Assembly (NCBI GenBank): GCA_965153355.1
Contig: OZ231127.1
Coordinates: forward strand, 15,624,001 to 15,688,000
Direction of reading: 5' to 3'
Length of the DNA stretch: 64,000 nt
Origin: Flaccisagitta enflata
Lineage: Eukaryota; Chaetognatha; Sagittoidea; Aphragmophora
Part shown: positions 48,291-60,480 of the stretch, piece after piece
Layout of the letters: the number at the start of each line of letters is the position of its first letter
Numbering within the stretch: position 1 is the stretch's first letter
Program-made: the position numbers and the translations under genes
The notes under the pieces: model-generated
Told to the model about the DNA's origin: nothing
The model's input: the letters and a program-made list of their open reading frames with translations, nothing else
The model's database searches: none

Positions 48291-48413
48291 ATCAAAAAAA
48301 ATTCAATTCGCAATTTTCATAAATAAATCTTTAAAAAATCATAACGCGAAAAATATTTGTCGTAGAGCATTCTGCTTGGCGCCAAATGAAAGAGAATTAT
48401 TAAATTTACTTAC

Positions 48414-48590
48414 CCTATCAATTTCATTGGAGGGCTCTTTCGGTCGATGGAGATACTCAACTTCCTCATAAGAAAATGAAAACCCTGTTTCTCTCGAATA
48501 TGTCAAAAAGTCAAAGACTGACTTCGACTTTTTTTCCCGATTAAGAAGAAGAAAAGGCCCAATGATCAGAGGAGGTGTAGGTGTAACAAT
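48414..48590 (-). CDS. Candidate isolated coding exon
   Basis: A minus-strand frame reads SVFDFLTYSRETGFSFSYEE then VEYLHRPKEPSNEIDR and ends in phase 0 at a consensus donor (ATTGATAGG followed by GTAAGTA). A stop lies just upstream (TGA near 48600) with no in-frame Met, so the exon would need an acceptor inside 48500-48590, and none there is strong. No partner exon was found. The composition is protein-like, but I do not recognise it. Confidence 0.3.
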
Positions 48591-48829
48591 GCGCACATTT
48601 CATGGGTTGTTGGGAAGTAGTATCGTGAACTGCAAATGCTGAGAGAAGACAAGCCCAACAGGGCAACGCTCGCGTGCTCCATTCTACCTCTACTCATATT
48701 ACTACTTAAAACATTGTCACACAGTTACATAATACAGTATGATTCGTCTCGTTTACGTAACTCCTAGAGTAATAAAGATAATTAAATTCTGAAAGAAGTT
48801 TCTGAAAGTCTCTAATTTTCCCGCATTTT

Positions 48830-48852
48830 TTCAAAAAAAAAAAAAAAAAAAT
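48830..48852. repeat. A homopolymer
   Basis: About 20 A residues after a short T-rich stretch. Confidence 0.85.
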
Positions 48853-49130
48853 GCCAAAAGGCCATTTTTCTCTTCTTCTTTCTACAAAATCTATTAAACA
48901 TCTTTAATTTTGAGTCAATGATGGATGAATGGACTAGCCGACCGATGTAACAACTTCCTCTGTCCAGTGAACGCAACAAAATAAGGTTTGAGATGGAGTG
49001 GACAGGGTGGACCAGAGACGGGCGGCGCTCGTTTAGACCCCAGGCAAATTTCTTTTGAACCTTGAACCCATCGCGCCGAGTTGTTTGCAACGCCAAAACG
49101 TGGGTGGGCCAAACACACCGGCGCTATTAA

Positions 49131-49143
49131 CAACAACAACAGC

Positions 49144-49175
<32 letters not shown>

Positions 49176-49204
49176 CTACAACAACAACAACTACAACTAC
49201 AACT

Positions 49205-49300
<96 letters not shown>

Positions 49301-49383
49301 GCAACAACAACAACAACAACATTAACAACAACAACAACAACAGCCAACAAACACACACACACAACAGCACACAAGAGCAAGCT

Positions 49384-49441
<58 letters not shown>
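49131..49441. repeat. (AAC)n, (CA)n, (GA)n tracts
   Basis: An AAC tract with CTA and GCA variants to about 49345, a short CA tract at 49351-49362, and a GA tract at 49387-49441. Confidence 0.97.
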
Positions 49442-49446
<5 letters not shown>

Positions 49447-49704
49447 TTTCTTCATCTATATTCAATCACTTATATTGTTCTTGGTTCATGCGGTTTTACC
49501 AACTCAATACTGAGTATGGCCTCCTGTCGTTTTCCCCCTTTTATAACAAGCTTAGTTCATGCCATTTTTCTCTTCATTATTATGTTCACTGAATATGTTA
49601 TACATAACAAGCAATTCACATTTTCTACATAACGAGCACTGTACATGTTATGGCGAAAGTTTTCATTTGCTCCTGCTCAGCCATGTCACACTTAACATTT
49701 GCAG

Positions 49705-49830
49705 GTCGATCGAGTCTTCAGTCAAGCTGAAATGGTTCGTCGATTAATTCAAGATGTTATTCGAGAAATTGGCTTTGTTTTGATCCACTTCCGTCGCCAT
49801 CCACCTACCAGATTGGCCGGGGCAAACCTT
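49705..49830 (+). CDS. Candidate isolated coding segment
   Basis: After a possible acceptor (TTAACATTTGCAG at 49692-49704) the frame reads VDRVFSQAEMVRRLIQDVIR then EIGFVLIHFRRHPPTRLAG. The amphipathic, low-complexity-free composition is protein-like. No donor at a suitable place and no partner exon are visible. Confidence 0.22.
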
Positions 49831-49897
49831 GTCCATTGCATACGGTCTTGTTTTTTTCCTCTGCAGTTCTGTGTTGCAGTTGGTCACCGGCTAAGTA

Positions 49898-50001
<104 letters not shown>

Positions 50002-50366
50002 CGGTCGTTGCCACGTTTTCCTCGCCCACTTTTGCCTCGTTGTAAACTCAGAGTCATTTGGAAATACGGAATGTGTTTGTGGCTCGGCTCGTTTATAGTG
50101 TGTGGTCATTGTTTGTGGTTCAGAACGTCTTTGGTGTGGTCATTGTTTGTGGGTCGGCTCGTTGGTTGTGTGGTCATTTTCGCCATCATAACAAAATCAT
50201 CGAACCCATCACAAAACAAGACTTGGCTGCCTCAGAGGAAAAGGACATTACCGCCAACACAATGGCCTCATCACTACCAGTACCATTCCCCCCCCCCCCA
50301 AATATAAGAAGTCTTTCCTCTCAGAACAAACATCAACTTTAGAGTGATTTTGCTAAGCTACCACAA

Positions 50367-50882
50367 TTGGGTGCTTCACATAGCAAAAGTTGCTTATTTC
50401 TTTTCATCCTCTTTACCTAATGTGGAGTGGGCAATTTTAGGACCCTTACCATTTTTCTTTTATCAAAAATTGTTCATCTTCCATTTTTTTTAAAAATTGT
50501 TTTTGAGAGCCTAATTTGTATATTGCAGTGGGATAAAAAAGTATGCTGATCTTTTCTTTTTTAGCTTTTATAAATTTCTGCTCTTTAGAGAATTGTTAAC
50601 CTGCTTTTTCACAAGCTCATACGTAACTTATGCTCTGATATTTTGATTTATTTTCACATAAACCATGGTTTTCTAAAACTAACAATTGTTCCTTTTGTAA
50701 CAAGACTACCCAGGATTTTGCTGAATTTGGGGAAATCTGAGTAAACTTTAAGGCCAAAACAAAAACGGAAGATGAAGGAATTTTGAGAAAAAGAAAGCGG
50801 TCATCTTCATGATTTTTTTCACTCCATATTGGGTTAGCGGGACGAGAAGAAAATCAAATTTTTTGCTATGCGAAGCACGCAA
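50367..50882. mobile_element. Mutator-like fold-back element with 9 bp TSD
   Basis: The ends are TTGGGTGCTTCACATAGCAA at the left and, inverted, TTGCGTGCTTCGCATAGCAA at the right. The perfect direct repeat CTACCACAA flanks the element (50358-50366, 50883-50891). Inside, CTTACCATTTTT...CATCTTCCATTTTTTT and its complement AAAACGGAAGATGAAGG lie near the two ends, as in 13493-14008. The length is 516 bases, identical to that element, although the terminal 20 bases differ. Confidence 0.9.
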
Positions 50883-51092
50883 CTACCACAATCAGCTTGG
50901 TTCTTTTTTGAAGAGACACTGATAGCTTCTACTCACAACCAACCTGACGTTACTGGCTTTACGACAATGTTATTCTATCGTATCACAAATTTGTCTTCGT
51001 CATCATTTCCTTCATGATAGCGTCATTTTCTTTGTCACAATTGCGTCATTGCTGCCATCGCAAAAATGTCATTGCTGTCTCAACGACAGACA

Positions 51093-51318
<226 letters not shown>

Positions 51319-51696
51319 GCTATCAAAAACGCTTCATTATAACTACCATAAATACATCATCACTGTGTGTACATCGTCATTGACATTGTTGCACCATCTC
51401 TGTCCTTACAACATCATGGCATTTAGCTTCGCGTTTCAAACATAACCCTTGTTTCTTTCACAAGAAAGTCATTTTCACCATCTCAAAGCAGCGATGGCAA
51501 TGCGATGCATTTTAGATCGATTACGAGTCCGCGTACGTTACTGCATGAGCGAGTACGATTACGCTTACGATTCCACCTATCTTTGACTGCGTACGATTAC
51601 GATTACGAGTACGCAACGAGTACAACTCAATATACAAGCCCCCTTGCATTTTTTTTTCATTTTTTTTTTTTTTGTGGCAAAACCGATTTTGGTAGA

Positions 51697-51919
51697 AAGA
51701 AAGAAAGAAAGAAAAAAAGAAAGAAAAAAAGAAAAAAAGAAAGAAAGAGAGAAAGAATGAACAAATTGAAAGAATGAAAGAATGAAAGAATAAAGAATAA
51801 ATAATGAAGGTATGAAGTAATGAGTAAAGACTTCTAAAATTGGATGTTTTGAGCGGTTTTGAACCTTTGCATAACAAAGTGACCAAACAATTGAGAGGGA
51901 AAGACTGAGCAAAGAAAAA

Positions 51920-51971
<52 letters not shown>

Positions 51972-52040
51972 AAAAAAGAACAAAAAAGACAGAAGAAAAA
52001 AGACAGAAAAAAAGAAGAAAGAAAAAAAAGAAAAAAGAAA
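51697..52040. repeat. (GAAA)n tracts
   Basis: GAAA/GAAAA tracts at 51697-51760 and 51917-52045. Similar A-rich purine sequence continues after the AHE copy at 52189-52335. The motif GAATTGGATATTTTGCGCGG near 52333 echoes AAATTGGATGTTTTGAGCGG near 51837. Confidence 0.95.
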
Positions 52041-52053
52041 GAAGAAATGAAAA

Positions 52054-52188
52054 ACAAGGCCGGATACGGCCATCGGTTGCGGACGGGTGGGCAGGCGGAA
52101 AAGCGTGTTTTCTCGCCTGACTCAATGGTTGCGGACGGACCCAACCAGGGCGGACGGACGGACAAAGCCTCTTATAGAGTTGCGTGTG
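52054..52188 (+). mobile_element. AHE copy with 3' hairpin replaced by GAAA repeats
   Basis: ACAAGGCCGGATACGGCCAT, box GGTTGCGGACGGGTGGGCAG, a GGAC run, GACAAAGCCTCTTATAGAGT and TGCGTGTG, then directly GAAAAAAAAG repeats. Only the left half of the hairpin remains. Confidence 0.85.
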
Positions 52189-52426
52189 AAAAAAAAGAAA
52201 AAAAAAAAAAAAAAAAGAAAAAAGAAGAAGGCAGAAAAAATGAAAAATGAAGAAAAAAGAAAGAAAGAAAAGAAAAAGAAAGAAAGAAAATAAGAAGAAA
52301 GAAAGAGAAAGAAGAAAGAAAGAAAGAAAGAAAGAATTGGATATTTTGCGCGGTTTTTAACCTTTGCAACCTGATCAACTTAGTGATGAGCGTGGATGCT
52401 CATGTCGCATCAAAGGGGAAGGGCCG

Positions 52427-52606
<180 letters not shown>

Positions 52607-52776
52607 GATTTTGGCGTAAGCGCGTACTCGTTAGAATGATGAACGCTTACGCTTACGCTTACGAGTCTGCAGAAATTGAGGGAACGCTTACAATTACGCT
52701 TACGAGTACAGCCAAAAATGGCGATTACAGCGAGTACGCGTCCGCGTCCGCGTACGATTACGCCATCACTGTCTCA

Positions 52777-54690
52777 AAGGCGTCAGCGTATCATCTCTGC
52801 CTTTACGAAATCATCGTTGTTGCTTTTTCAAAGGTGTTAACATATCAGCTCTCACTTTAGGACAATGTCATTTTTGTTTTCTCAAAGTTAAAGGTGTTAA
52901 CATATCAGCTCTACCTGTACAACAACATCATTGTTTCTTTCTCAAAGGTGTTAAAGTATCATCTCTGCCTTTACGACAATATCATTGTTGCTTTCTCAAA
53001 GGTGTTAACATATCAGCTCTCACTTTACGACAATGTCATTTTTGTTTTCTCAAAGTTAAAGGTGTTAACATATCAGCTCTACCTGTACAACAACATCATT
53101 GTTTCTTTCTCAAAGGTGTTAAAGTATCATCTCTGCCTTTACGACAATATCGTTGTTGCTTTCTCAAATGTGTTAACATATCAGCTCTCACTTACAACAA
53201 TGTCATTATGTTTTCTTAAAGTTAAAGGTGTTAACGTATCAGCTCTACCTGTGCGACAACATCATTGCTTCTTTCTCAAAGGTGTTAACGTATCAGCTCT
53301 CCCTTTACGACAACATCATTGATGCTTTCTTAAAGAGGTTAACGTATCAGCTCTGCTTTTACGACAATGCCATTGTTGCTTCCTCAAAGGTGTTGACTTG
53401 TCAGCTCTGCCTCTGCAACAACATCACTTGCTTTTTTAAAGGTGTTAACGTATCAGCTCCCCCTTTACAACAACATCATTGTAACTTTTTTAAAGGTGTT
53501 AACCAATCAGCTCTGCGCTTTTGACAATGCCAATGTTACTTTCGTAAAGCTGTTAACGTATCAGCTCTGCCTCTACAACAATGCCATTGTTTCTATCTCA
53601 AAGGTCTTGACGTGTCAGCTCTGCCTTTACAACAACATCATTGTTGCTTTCTAAATGGTGTTAATGTATCAGCTCTTGAATTATAACAACATCATTGTTA
53701 CTTTCTCAAAGGTGTTAACTTATCAGCTCTGCCTTTTCGACAACATCATTGATGCTTCCTTAAAGGTGGTTACGTATCAGCTCTGCCTCTACGACAACAT
53801 CATTGTTACTTTTTAATGGTGGTTACATATCAGCTCTGCCTTTACAACTATATCATTAATGCTTTCTTATAAAGGTGGTTACTTATCAGCTCTGCATTTA
53901 CGACAACCTCATTGATGCCTTCTTAAACATGGTTATGTATCAGCTCTGCCTTTACAACTATGTCATTGTTACTTTCTCAAAGGTGTCAACGTGTCAGCTC
54001 TCCCTTTACAACAACATCATTGTTACTTTCACAAAGGTGTTAACGTATCAGCTCTGCCTTTACGACAATATCATTGCTGCTTTCTCAAAGTTGTTAACGT
54101 ATCAGCTCTGCCTTTACAACAATGTCATTGTTACTTTCTCAAAGGTGTTAACGTATAAGCTCTGCCTTTACGACAATATCATTGTTGCTTTCTCAAAGCT
54201 GTTAACGTATCAGCTCTGCCTTTACAACAATGTCATTGTTACTGTCTCAAAGATGTTAACGTATCAGCTCTGCCTTTACGACAATATCATTGTTGCTTTC
54301 TCAAAGGTGTTAACGTATCAGCTCTGCCTTTACAACAATGTCATCGTTACTGTCTCAAAGGTGTTAACCTATCAGCTCTGCCTTTACAACAATATCATTG
54401 TTGCTTTCTCAAAGGTGTTAACGTATCAGCTCTGCCTTTACAACAATGTCATTGTTACTGTCTCAAAGGCGTTAACGTATCAGCTCTGCCTTTATGACAA
54501 TATCATTGTTGCTTTCACAAAGGTGTTAACATATCATCTCTGCCTTAACAACAATGTCATTGTTACTGTCTCAAAGGTGTCAACGTATCAGCTCTCCCTT
54601 TACAACAATATCATTGTTGCTTTCACAAAGGTATTAACATATCAGCTCTGCCTTTACGACAATGTCATTGTTGCCTTCACAACAAAGTCA
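52777..54690. repeat. 54 bp tandem repeat, about 35 copies
   Basis: The unit is GGTGTTAACGTATCAGCTCT then GCCTTTACGACAATATCATT and GTTGCTTTCTCAAA. The period is 18 codons; one plus frame is open for 363 codons (53875-54966), reading VLTYQLCLYDNIIVAFSK per unit. In the first half, 6 base insertions and indels shift the frame several times. From about 54040 two unit types alternate (CGACAATATCATTGTTGCTTTC and ACAACAATGTCATTGTTACTGTC), making a 108 bp higher-order unit. No start or splice signal shows that it is translated. Confidence 0.93.
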
Positions 54691-54822
54691 TCGCTGCCAT
54701 GTCGCTGCCATGAACGACTGGCGGCCGGGAATTTACGGAAAGTATTGCAGTGGAAGAAAGAGAAAATACTGCTAGAAGAAAAGGAAAATATGGTAAAGAT
54801 GGGAAGGAGGCCAAAGAAACGT

Positions 54823-54824
54823 TT

Positions 54825-54883
<59 letters not shown>

Positions 54884-54885
54884 GC

Positions 54886-54955
<70 letters not shown>
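54823..54955. repeat. (TTG)n microsatellite
   Basis: A TTG tract of about 133 bases with one CTG, the third TTG tract within 5 kb. Confidence 0.98.
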
Positions 54956-54956
<1 letters not shown>

Positions 54957-55218
54957 TGGATTATGATTGTCTGGGTTGCTAGTCATTTCGAATTCGCTTG
55001 TGTGGCCGCATTTCGCCGTCGACTTGGTCCAGATTGATTTGACCTTTTTCAAAACAAAAAAAAAGAGAAAAAGAGAGAGAGAGAGAGAGAGAGAGTGAGG
55101 AAACAATTCTACGTGGGAAAAGAAGGTAAGCGCCTGGTCACCAGCGGATTGTTTAGCGAATGTTTTACCTACTAACGGACGCATCGTTGTACTTGTATTT
55201 TCTCCTTACCGCGTTTTT

Positions 55219-56058
55219 AGTCGCGTGCACGCGACTCTACAACCCGCTCTGTCAGTCGGTCAGTCCCTCGGTCGGTCGGTAGGTCGGTAACACTTTGCAC
55301 TACCAGCCAAAACACGGAATGAGTTGAGGTAGAGCGATCGTCTATCACTTTGATAGTTTTTGGGTCATTGTAGTGTGTACAATGAAAATCTAAAGGAAAC
55401 TAAATCACTTTTGGAGCGGTTTTTTAAATATATGCAAAAATGGTGTAAATTGAGTACATTTTTCATCATAACTCTTTGTGGTGATGTTTTCTGGTATTTT
55501 TGACTGCAGATTCAGATTCAGCAAGTGCTTTGCGGTTTGTTTGATAAGTCACACTATATAGTTTTGAAAAAGAAATAAAAAATAAATTTTTCCATCATAT
55601 TGCTATAAAATGCATTTATTATTAATGATTTTATAAAAAAATAAGCTTTTACTTCTTTTTCAAAAGTATATAGCGTGACATATCAAACAAACCGCAAGCC
55701 ACCCACTGAGTCCAAATCTGCAGTCAAAAATTCTAAAATAAATCATCACAAAGAGTTGTGATGAAAAATGTACTCAATTTGTACTATTTTTGTATATATT
55801 TCAAAAAGCGCTCCAAAAATGATTTAGCTCTTTTCAGATTTGTATTATACACACCACAAGGACTCAAAACCTATCAGAGTTGTACACGATCATTTCAAGT
55901 CAACTCATTCCGTGTTCTGGCGGACAGTGTTTGCTTTTTGGCACTTACGGGCGGTTTTGGGGTTAAAGCTCCTGCCCAACTGCCTAGCTGGTCTTTTTTA
56001 TCACTGCCCCTGCCCACCCACACGCGACTTGGCTAGCCGTGTATCCGGCCTTGTTTTT
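55219..56058 (-). mobile_element. AHE copy, type B, with a nested fold-back element
   Basis: The plus strand starts TAGTCGCGTGCACGCGACTC, then TACAACCCGCTCTGTCAGTC and a GGTC run. The 632 bp element at 55298-55929 interrupts it; it then resumes with TTTGCTTTTTGGCACTTACG, CTGCCCAACTGCCTAGCTGG, CCACCCACACGCGACTTGGC and AGCCGTGTATCCGGCCTTGT. Confidence 0.9.
55298..55929. mobile_element. Fold-back element with TTTG TSD (nested)
   Basis: The TIR is CACTACCAGCCAAAACACGG at the left and, inverted, CACTGTCCGCCAGAACACGG at the right; both continue AATGAGTTGA. TTTG flanks both ends (55294-55297, 55930-55933). The arms remain complementary for about 280 bases each, meeting around 55600-55640 after GCGGTTTGTTTGATA and TATCAAACAAACCGC. 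No coding capacity. Confidence 0.93.
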
Positions 56059-56187
56059 TTTTAGATCGAAAAATCGGGTTTTCTCCATTTTTCCTTCATT
56101 CAATTTCTTCCAACTTTTCACTGGGAAGGATTTTAGTTTGGTTTCCACCTTGAAAAATTTAGTATTTTCTTTGCAAAATCTTTTTTT

Positions 56188-56372
56188 AGTTGCGTGCTAC
56201 GCGACTCTACACCCCGCTTTGTCGGTCGGTCGGTCAGTCGGTCTGTCGGTCACACTTTTTTATGATTTTCTTTTTTTTAACCTTACTGACCCCGCCCAAA
56301 TGGTCTAGTGAGCTCAAATATAGCCCCTGCCCACCTGCACGCAGCTTCGGTAGCCCTGTATCTGGCCTTGTT
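56188..56372 (-). mobile_element. AHE copy, complete type B
   Basis: The plus strand starts TAGTTGCGTGCTACGCGACT, then CTACACCCCGCTTTGTCGGT, a GGTC run, CCGCCCAAATGGTCTAGTGA, CACCTGCACGCAGCTTCGGT and ends CCCTGTATCTGGCCTTGTTG. It lies 130 bases from the previous copy in the same orientation. Confidence 0.9.
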
Positions 56373-56471
56373 GATATTTCTTCTCGTTTTTCATCCTCTT
56401 TTTCTCTCCCATGCCATTTTGATTTTTGGTGGTTTTTGTTGTTGTGGTTGTGGTTATGTTTGATGATCATG

Positions 56472-56606
<135 letters not shown>

Positions 56607-56852
56607 GTCAGTTCATAAAAAATCATTGCAAAATTAAGAAAATGAATTAAAAAAACAAAGAAAAAATGTCAGATTCAGCTTCCAGATTCCCGTTCATGTC
56701 CATTGGACAGATTTTTTGTATAGGACGTTGAGCTCAAACTTTCTTTTTTTCTACTCCTTTTGAAACAAACTTGAGAGTTTTCAACAGCAGGCGGCAATTG
56801 CCAGATCGCAATTGCCAGATCGCTGTCGATCTTAGTCATCTGAAGTCACACA

Positions 56853-56883
56853 CACACAAAGACACGCACAACCACACACACAA

Positions 56884-56963
<80 letters not shown>
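56853..56963. repeat. (CA)n microsatellite
   Basis: CACACAACC variants leading into a pure CA tract from about 56887. Confidence 0.97.
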
Positions 56964-56965
<2 letters not shown>

Positions 56966-57154
56966 CCATGAACAACTCATAATTCTCTTGTTTGGCTCGT
57001 TGGCTGCTATACGGATTCCATTATGCTGGAAGCACGCAACTGTGGCTTTCGCAAGCTTTTTTATTTTCGCCTCATCTGTGTTGGCGACTTGACAAGCCAC
57101 GTATCTACACGATGGTCACGTATCTGTACGACGGTCTGTCGGTTGATCCATTTG

Positions 57155-57700
57155 CAGTCAGCGGACAAAACACAATAGGTATATTTATCACTCCGTTGGT
57201 TTTGATCCAACCTATGTTGTAACTAATGTTGAACAGAATGCTGTAAACAACAACTGGTTGTTGAAATTACAGCCAGCTGTTAAGTTACCAAGTTGGCAAA
57301 AATCCAACTTTCACCAAATAGAATGAGATCTGCAAATTCATAATTCTGATGAAATTCTGAGAAATTTGATATGTCACACTTAACACTTTTTGTAAGAAAT
57401 AATTTTTTTAACATTGCATTATAATTAAATTAAACATTGATAAAGATTTTTATTTCTATGTTAAAGTATATGTTGTGACATATCAAACTTCCCAGAATTT
57501 CATCAGGATTATGAATCTGCAGGTCTCATTCTGTTTGGTGAAAGTTGGATTTTTGCAAACTTTGTAACTTAACAGCCGGCTGTAATTTCAACAACCAGTT
57601 GTTGTTTACAGCATTCTGTTCAGCATCAGTGGGTTGAATCAAAACCAATGGAGTGATATTTATATATATCATATACCTATTGTGTTTTATCCGCTGACTG
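57155..57700. mobile_element. Fold-back element with TTTG TSD
   Basis: The TIR is CAGTCAGCGGACAAAACACA at the left; its inverse at the right is CAGTCAGCGGATAAAACACA; both continue ATAGGTATAT. TTTG flanks both ends (57151-57154, 57701-57704). The two arms are inverted copies over about 250 bases (TGTAAACAACAACTGGTTGT, AACTTTCACCAAA, GATATGTCACA). It is related at its core to 55298-55929. A second copy enters the window end at 63563. Confidence 0.93.
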
Positions 57701-57757
57701 TTTGCCTGTTGGTCCATCGATTACGGGGCAGTTCTGAGCGAAGTACGAGGAGTAATA

Positions 57758-58373
57758 CAGTGAGGCGCATAAAAAGTTTCCAGTTTTGTCATTGATATTT
57801 TGCAGGTTTTATCAATGATAAAAACATTTTATCAGTGAGATTATTAAAGGATTTTTATTTTCTTCAATTTGGGTCTAATCCCAGATTTCTAGCTCTTTTT
57901 GTTTAAGCGTGACATTGATTTGAAGTAGTATATATCAAAATTGCCTTGGGAAAAACAAGCGAAAAATTGTGATATTTTTCTTGATAGAAAACATGACTAG
58001 TTAACTTTAAACTAATGTCATTTCAAAAGGAATCAAGTCACAAAGTTCTGCTTGGTCTAGAACTGTAGTTTTTGAAGCTCTTTAAAATGATCATGGATAT
58101 GATGTATGAACCATAGATTTTTTCAATGTATTTAAAGAGAACAAGATCAACTTTGTGTTCTGTCAAAAGCTGTTTGCTTCTAAGCATAAGTAAATTGCTC
58201 ATCTTTGTACTTTTATAGTTTTTTAACATTTTGAGTCACATGAATGAAGTTGGACTAAATCTGTAGAGATTTTGAAAAAATTTAAAAATCTCATTGATCT
58301 TCATTATTTAAAGTAACTACAATTGAAATAAAAAACTGCTAAACTGCTGGAAACTTTTTTATGAGCCGCACTG
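57758..58373. mobile_element. Tc1/mariner-type MITE with TA TSD
   Basis: The TIR is CAGTGAGGCGCATAAAAAGT then TTCCAG at the left and, inverted, CAGTGCGGCTCATAAAAAAG then TTTCCAG at the right. TA flanks both ends (57756-57757, 58374-58375). The 616 base interior has no transposase frame. It lies 55 bases from the previous element. Confidence 0.92.
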
Positions 58374-58375
58374 TA

Positions 58376-58930
58376 AGCCAGTTCTTAATGAACACTGGCA
58401 GTAGACATGAGCAGGAGGCACGAGCAGAAGACATGAGCAATAGTATCCTGGAGTCGGTCAGATGGTCTCTCATTCGGTTTCTTTGTTCCTGACTTTTGTT
58501 TCCATTTGCGTGTCTCTCTGTCACAACTATTGAGGCGCTACATTAGGATACTAATTACGCCACAACAATAGCACGCCATTTTTGATACTGAACATGCTAA
58601 TATGGTTTGGAAAAAAGTCAAAGAATACCTTCGGCTTTTTGAGACCTACGGCGGAAATCAATTTTCCCCTTTTCTCATGAGTCGTTTGCGGAAGTTGATA
58701 AGTTTTTGGCCCCATGGTACTACGCATGAAATTGATAGCTTTCAGATGACGCCAAGCAGAATTCTGTGTGATTGATAGTTTTGGAGCTATGTTTTTCGAA
58801 TCTTTTTTTATTTTTCCGCATTTTTTGCATTTTTCCCAAAAACGAGGAATCCAGTTAGTTGAAGTCTAATTGAACTTTGAAATGTTCCAGGTGATAATTG
58901 TGCATCCTGGCAGCACAGTCTATCTCTCAT
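58376..58930. other. No recognisable feature
   Basis: No gene or repeat family is seen. Confidence 0.4.
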
Positions 58931-58934
58931 TTTA

Positions 58935-59102
58935 ACTCCTGACTCTGAGAGGCTTTGTCCGTCAGTCAATCTATCGGTCTGTTGGTCCATTTGTCTGTCC
59001 AAGTGGAAAAGTGGAAAAACAAGGGGTCTAGATGCTTGTGTGTGGGGGTTGAGGTAAGGGTGTGGATGGGGGTTGGCTGCCCCTGTCCACCTGTCCGCAA
59101 CT
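58935..59102 (-). mobile_element. AHE fragment, G-rich middle
   Basis: The plus strand reads TGAGAGGCTTTGTCCGTCAG, a GTCN run, GTGGATGGGGGTTGGCTGCC and CCTGTCCACCTGTCCGCAAC. The hairpin is decayed and the outer end is missing. Confidence 0.65.
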
Positions 59103-59166
59103 CTCTTTTTTCTCCAAGCATTTACGACTTTTTTCCTACGGCGATTAGCCGCCTTTATTGGTAATA

Positions 59167-59335
59167 TTCACAACGGCCGGATCTGTTAGATTGGGAATCC
59201 ACTTTCTACTGGATTCATTGAATTAAGTTTCCAGAGAATATCACATCGATTCACAACGGCCGGATCTGTTAGATTGGGAATCCACTTTCTACTGGATTCA
59301 TTGAATTGAGTTTCCAGAGAATATCACATCGATAT
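59167..59335. repeat. 83 bp tandem duplication
   Basis: TTCACAACGGCCGGATCTGT starts at 59167 and again at 59250; the two copies differ at one or two bases, so the duplication is recent. Confidence 0.95.
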
Positions 59336-59384
59336 TCCAGATCTAATCTCCCGAATTTGTTTTTGGGTACCCGAATCTTCCTTC

Positions 59385-59470
59385 CTTTAAATTCACTGCG
59401 TCCTTCCTTTAAATTCACTGCGTCCTTCCTTTTAATTCAGCGCGTCCTTCCTTTTAATTCACTGCGTCCT
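59385..59470. repeat. 22 bp minisatellite, four copies
   Basis: TCCTTCCTTTAAATTCACTG then CG, with TTTTAATTCAGC variants. Confidence 0.88.
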
Positions 59471-59659
59471 TCTCAATCTCGAATAAATTTCCTCCGTGTT
59501 TTGGGACATTAAAACTCCTCCGACTAGAAATTGCGTCGCGTTTTCAAATGCGTCCTCGCGTCCCTTTAAGACGGTGTGTCCGTTGGTATGTGCGTATGTA
59601 CTGTGTAGGTGTGACTGTCGGTAACGCAATTTTTTTTTCGACGGGATTTTAAGGGTTAA

Positions 59660-60000
59660 GGGTTTTAAGGGTTTGCGCATGTTAAGACTAAAAGACTAAA
59701 AGACTAAATATAAATTGTCTTGAAATAACTTAAAATGACCTAGAATAACGTAAAACGACGAGAAAAAGCTAATGAAAGCTAAGCGTTACAGACAGACGGA
59801 CGGACGGACGGACGGACGGACGGACGGACTGACGGACAGAGTGGGTCATAGAGTCGCGTGCACGCGTCTAAAAGCTAACTCAAGCATTTGGGCAGGAGCG
59901 GTAATGCAAAAGACGCCCAAAAACGCCGAAAAGGCTAATGGCGACTGACGAACCGACCGACCAACAATGCGGATTATAGAGTCGCGTACACGCAACCAAA
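59660..60000 (+). mobile_element. Two AHE 3'-end fragments in tandem
   Basis: A (GACG)n tract at 59792-59838 leads to TCATAGAGTCGCGTGCACGC then GTCTAAAAG at 59871. A second, GGGCAGGAGCGGTAATGCAA then a GACC run and ATTATAGAGTCGCGTACACG, ends at 60000 with a decayed hairpin. Both lack the GGCCGG 5' end. Confidence 0.72.
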
Positions 60001-60116
60001 CAAATCGCCTTTTCACTAAGAAAATGTACGACAGACGAGAAAATATCTTGGTGACGCTACGTGCGTGGAGCCGAAAATATTGTCACTTTTTAGTTGATTG
60101 TTAACGGCAATCTCTC

Positions 60117-60226
60117 GTTGGCAATTAATCACAAGTGTTGGTGCTAAATCACAAATGTCGGTACTTAATCACAAATGTTGGTGCTTAATCACAAATGTTG
60201 GTGCTTAACCACAAATGTTGGAACAA
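60117..60226. repeat. 20 bp minisatellite
   Basis: Five to six copies of TCACAAATGTTGGTGCTTAA. Confidence 0.93.
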
Positions 60227-60299
60227 GTTGTCAAAGCGAGGATTTGTTTGATGAATGGGAAAATGGAAGGAAGAAGGCGAAATTCATTGAAATAAATCA

Positions 60300-60480
60300 G
60301 GGCTGTTTTAGTTCCGCCCCCCCCCCTTGCTCCGGGTATTTGAATCCCTTCCCCCCCTGCTCCTGGTATTTGATTTTATTTCCTGGCCTGTCGGAAAACC
60401 ATTTATCTTTTTTCTTGCCTCTGATTTTCTACCTTTTGATTTTAATTCGCCCCCCCCCTTTAGTTGGGGGGACTGCTCAA
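60300..60480. repeat. C-run segment
   Basis: Three poly-C tracts separated by TGCTCCKGGTATTTGAWT and TTTTGATTTTAATTCG. It resembles in style the interior of the hAT-like element at 6160, but no TIR pair was found. Confidence 0.55.

Noticed and set aside
52777-54690. CRISPR-like array
   Set aside because: Units are contiguous 54 bp tandem repeats without unique spacers, in a eukaryotic context.
53875-54966. 363-codon protein-coding gene
   Set aside because: The open frame follows from a 54 bp unit without stops and ends in a TTG microsatellite. No start, splice site or unique sequence supports translation.
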